Below, in pieces: positions 7,528 to 10,465 of a stretch of DNA of 10,465 nt (the stretch's first letter is position 1; every line of letters begins with the position of its first letter). A program made the position numbers and the translations under genes. This stretch comes from Terana coerulea. Taxonomy: Eukaryota > Basidiomycota > Agaricomycetes > Polyporales > Phanerochaetaceae. The notes under the pieces were generated by a model. The model was not told where the DNA came from and did not search any database. It saw nothing but the letters and a program-made list of their open reading frames with translations. The stretch covers positions 1-10,465 of the forward strand of contig JAKOGH010000084.1 of the NCBI GenBank assembly GCA_024811115.1. The letters are read 5' to 3'.

Positions 7528-9029
7528 TTACATAGCAAGTACAGGATGACCGGCGCCATGAAGCTCAAATGTTGAAGGAGCTTCGCTTCGTGGGGTGAGC
7601 AGACCCTTTCCGGCTGCGAAGTCTGTACCCCGACTTCGGGCAGCGGGATCGGATGGCGTGACATAATACTTGTCTACGATAGGTATCTGCAGGAGATTCA
7701 TCTTGGGGGTTATGACAACCATATGGTTGGTCCTAATTTCCATCCAATCCGCTTTCTCGAATGTTAGCGGTTCGCTCGCAATCTACAATAGGGCTTCGTA
7801 AGGTGGACGCAGTGTCTGCAGGTGTATAAGGACGAACCATGATAATGTTCTCCCGCTTGTCCAGCTTTGACATCTTGTAATGACCGCCATCCGAGTATTC
7901 ACTGAATGTTGTGCCTGAGGAGAACCACTGCAACCTTGTCAGCATTGTGCAGTTATGATCGCTGATAAACGTACCAAGGAAGCGGCTTCATCATGCCTCG
8001 AGGAAATGTATCTCGTAGCGATTACGGTTTCTCCATCCGTGACACAGAAATTCATGAGACTTGGCTAGAAAAGAATCAGGCCGTGAAACGAACTCAGTAC
8101 TGGACTTATCCTCACCTCGGTAATGCCAGCCTCTTCTGTCATCTGGTTGATTGCAGCTATTGTTTCAAGCATGGCTTTCTGCAGCACTGCTGGTGTATAG
8201 GAATTCGCATGCGCTTCCGGGAGCTGAAGCATGGTTCATGAACTTACCCGTGTTGTCTGCATCAATGTAGGCGTACCTTCGACAGGAAAAGTGCGAACGA
8301 CCACTGGGAGTCTGTATACGAGGTAAGTCTGAATACGAGTCTGAAGGGTGTAAGTGTTGACACCTGTATTTCCGTTCACACTGTCGAAGATGTCATCGGG
8401 TAGGAATGACAGTAGTTTCCGCTTGATCTTAGAGAACTCGGAGATTCCCCGTTATGCATAAACTGTGCACAGGTGACTATGAGATTACGGGGTGCAGACA
8501 GACATAACGAATACGTACCATGAATTTTCCAAATTGGAATGGATGGCAGTTGTCTAGTGACAATGTGCCTGCCGTAGTGGCTCGAACATGACCGCTACAG
8601 ATGATGTCACTGGCTGTTTTTGCACTGTACTGGTGAAGGACACGCACAACACCAGAGGTGACTTGATCTTCTCGGCCAGACGGGTAAGATTGGCGTTGTT
8701 CCAAGCCTAGAGACAATGTCAAGAGGGTGATCTCCATTGCGGTCATGCCACGCACTGGAGTTACGGATGTAAATATACACGGCTGGCTGCCGAGCTCTTC
8801 ATCGTAGGTGCAGTCGTACCAGCCTAACGAGCAATCGTTTCATGCACTGACCAGGCAAACACACTAGACACTGCTCACCAACACCAAACCCGTCGCCGTT
8901 AATGGGTCTCCTATGATCCAATCGCAGTCTGGAGTCGAAAGCTTGGTTGATGATGGAATGGCAGGGTCGCGTGAGCAGGTGCGAAAGTTGAACGGGCGCA
9001 GTGCCCTTGTAGATCACGAAGCGGCACAT
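7528..9029 (-). CDS. DUG3: DUG3-type class II glutamine amidotransferase (one frameshift)
   Basis: In yeast, Dug3 with Dug2 forms the cytosolic glutathione-cleaving enzyme of the gamma-glutamyl-transpeptidase-independent pathway. Inferred exons: 9029-8879, 8823-8756, 8706-8648, 8594-8519, 8462-8364, 8311-8277, 8223-8116, 8064-7975, 7927-7838, 7782-7528 (introns 47-56 nt; about 343 residues if the frame is continuous). The start at 9029 is chosen over the in-frame ATG at 9062 because it puts the nucleophile Cys at position 2 (MCRFVIYKG) as N-terminal processing requires. Seen: RRPINGDGFGVGWY, GHVRATTAGTLSLDNCHPFQFG, MHNG, FDSVNGNTDSQW, SLMNFCVTDGE, RYISSRHDEAASLWFSSGTTF, KRENIIM and ITPKMNLLQIPIVD. 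A base is missing right after MHNG (8447-8450), which read literally gives a stop at 8378-8376. Confidence 0.92.
8447..8450 (-). other. Apparent -1 frameshift in DUG3 exon 5
   Basis: On the minus strand the catalytic FMHNG is followed by a run of four G, after which ISEFSKIKRKLLSFLPDDIFDSVNG continues in another frame. The exon is 99 nt where 100 is required by the flanking splice phases. A fifth G would restore family-like HNGGISEF. Confidence 0.78.
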
Positions 9030-9374
9030 CAGTCGAGAGCTGGGAACAGGGTCGCACTCCAAGTTGGTGGGGAGTAAGGTGAGGTATGCGAGGGTCCACG
9101 GGAACGGTGGTGGTGTTTAAAAGAGACGGAGATCGCTGGCAACATCATGCACGCTGGCATACTCTGAGGCAAATTGGTCGACACTTTGCGCGAGCCGCGA
9201 GTCACCTCCACGTAATGACCCGGCGTCTAAAGCATACAGTAACACGATGACGGCAGCTGGGATTGGCCAATTGGTATGGTACAATAACACCTGCTCTGTC
9301 TAACCGGGCGAGAGCTCCTACACGTCCTTCCTTTAGTATACAAATGTCCCTTCCTTTCACTTATTCAACTTCAT
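9030..9374. promoter_or_regulatory. Intergenic region upstream of DUG3, downstream of PCM1
   Basis: These 345 bp hold the 3' end of the mutase gene and the DUG3 promoter and leader, both genes reading leftwards. A minus-strand frame upstream of the DUG3 ATG (9211-9029) is Pro/Ser/His-rich and looks non-coding. No repeat or clear core promoter element is visible. Confidence 0.45.
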
Positions 9375-10465
9375 TCACGGCAAGAACTCAGCAGGCCGGG
9401 TTGCAGGGTCGCCTCCGGTCTCGTCGTAGACAAGTCCTGCCACACGGAACGCAAGTTCTACCAATCAGATCAAATCAGTTTCAAGTACCATGGATTGTAA
9501 GCAATGTAAAACATACCATCTGCTTGGGCCTTGACCCTAGCCTCCGCATATACCCGCACCACGTCTTCTGTTCCACTCGGCCGGACGAAAGACCGTCCAG
9601 CCTCGTACTTCCGCACCAGCTCGTCTAAACGTGCCTGAAGACCAGGTGGACTGACAAGACGCCGCTCAGCATCTTCTGTTTTGAATATGTTCCTGTCCGC
9701 TACCACAACCTTCACAAGACGGTTGGGGAGATCGACGTAAAGCGAATCCCACTCGATCCCGGTATATGACCTGTGTGCAAGGACAACCTCTACCAAGAGC
9801 ATGTCGGACAAGGCATCGCCCACGGTCTGGTTAATCACCTGGGTGAGGTTGATCAGGTGGTTGAGGGCAGTAGACTGCGCTGGCGTGCTCGGCTGATGCT
9901 CGGCGAGCTTGTTCTGCGTTTCTGGGGAGAACAAGACAGTGCCGTGGCCGTTGGCTTCGAAATACACACCGACGTCGTAATGCTCTGCAGCATGATGAAG
10001 ATGTTTCACACCTGTGGGCACGCATTTGACTGGGAGGCGCTGTAATGGAGTTAGCCACGTTGCTTGACCAGTTCAAGCAAGCAAGCAGTATTACCTCGGA
10101 TAGGTACTTCGTCGAGCCACCGTTCGCATACGCTGTTTGAACTATGCCAACCCGAACAGACTCCTCCAAGCCAGCCATCTTGACAAGGTCAACGATGAAA
10201 GCCGCCACTAAAGCAGCGATCTTGTCACCATCCAGCATGCGGAATTGACCTCGGTCGTCCAAGTAGTAGTACATCAGACGGTCGGCATCGCCGTCAAGGC
10301 TGCAGGCGCGCTGGCCGGGCTTCAAGTGAGAAGCAAGCGAAGGAGGGAGCTTCTGTTGCGTTTTGACGAAGTCTGCACCGCAATCATGGTTGAGAGCTCC
10401 TTCCGTGGTGATGTCCGTATTATGCAGTATGAGAGGCAAGGAGTTTCGAGATACTTCGCAAGAGT
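9375..10465 (-). CDS. PCM1: Phosphoacetylglucosamine mutase, C-terminal part
   Basis: The cytosolic enzyme interconverts N-acetylglucosamine 6-phosphate and 1-phosphate on the way to UDP-GlcNAc, the precursor of chitin, N-glycans and GPI anchors. Inferred exons: >10465-10095, 10039-9517, 9457-9375; introns of 55 and 59 nt in matching phases. About 325 C-terminal residues are present. Seen: GALNHDCGADFVKTQQKLPP, the metal-binding loop LDGDADR (near 10298-10278), QTAYANGGSTKYLSE, VPTGVKHLHHAA, the sugar-binding loop YFEANGHGT, and the phosphate-binding RPSGTEDVVRVYAEA (about 9588-9545), then AGLVYDETGGDP at the end. The catalytic-serine part lies beyond the right edge. No frameshift is seen. 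The bases 10440-10465 may be exon or intron. Confidence 0.95.

Noticed and set aside
8224..8276. Apparent frameshift and stop in DUG3 after FALFLSK
   Set aside because: A 53-nt phase-0 intron (GTACGC..TTCAG) removes it and joins to LPEAHANSYTPAVLQKAML, which fits the family.
1..10465. tRNA, rRNA, CRISPR or biosynthetic cluster
   Set aside because: No such structure was seen; the genes are unrelated housekeeping or metabolic functions of a fungal chromosome.

Overview
This window is nuclear DNA of a filamentous fungus, most likely a mushroom-type basidiomycete (Agaricomycetes). The basis is the gene structure: many short exons (down to 7, 16 and 17 nt) split by introns of 47-67 nt with GT..AG ends and CTNAC-like branch sites, plus fungal versions of each protein. 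Every gene model here was built by hand, joining exons by conserved protein motifs and matching splice phases. No search was run.

Layout from left to right: (1) 1-2871, minus strand, a bifunctional pseudouridine-5'-phosphate glycosidase (PsuG/IndA)-PfkB sugar kinase gene of at least 15 exons, whose 3' end lies outside the window. It has a probable mitochondrial presequence, a 7-nt microexon and two single-base deletions that break the conserved frame. (2) 2872-3003, the short region that originally separated this gene from its divergent neighbour. (3) 3004-5151, a 2.15-kb non-autonomous transposable element with 387-bp terminal inverted repeats that look perfectly identical, and an 8-bp direct repeat on its flanks. 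(4) 5157-5749, plus strand, the molybdopterin synthase large (catalytic) subunit MOCS2B/CnxH; its ATG overlaps the right target-site repeat, so the element sits exactly at the start codon. (5) 5864-7228, minus, ICE2 (ER membrane protein). (6) 7528-9029, minus, DUG3 (class II glutamine amidotransferase of alternative glutathione degradation), with one single-base frameshift inside its catalytic domain. (7) 9375 to beyond 10465, minus, phosphoacetylglucosamine mutase (PCM1/AGM1/PGM3), C-terminal part only.

The host genes do not form one pathway: they cover nucleoside salvage, molybdenum cofactor synthesis, ER shape/lipid control, glutathione turnover and UDP-GlcNAc (chitin precursor) synthesis. 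The most interesting signals are the start-codon insertion of a foldback-like element into a divergent promoter, the nested structure of that element's left arm, the microexon with matching flanking intron ends, and three -1 deletions that are either real gene decay or assembly errors.
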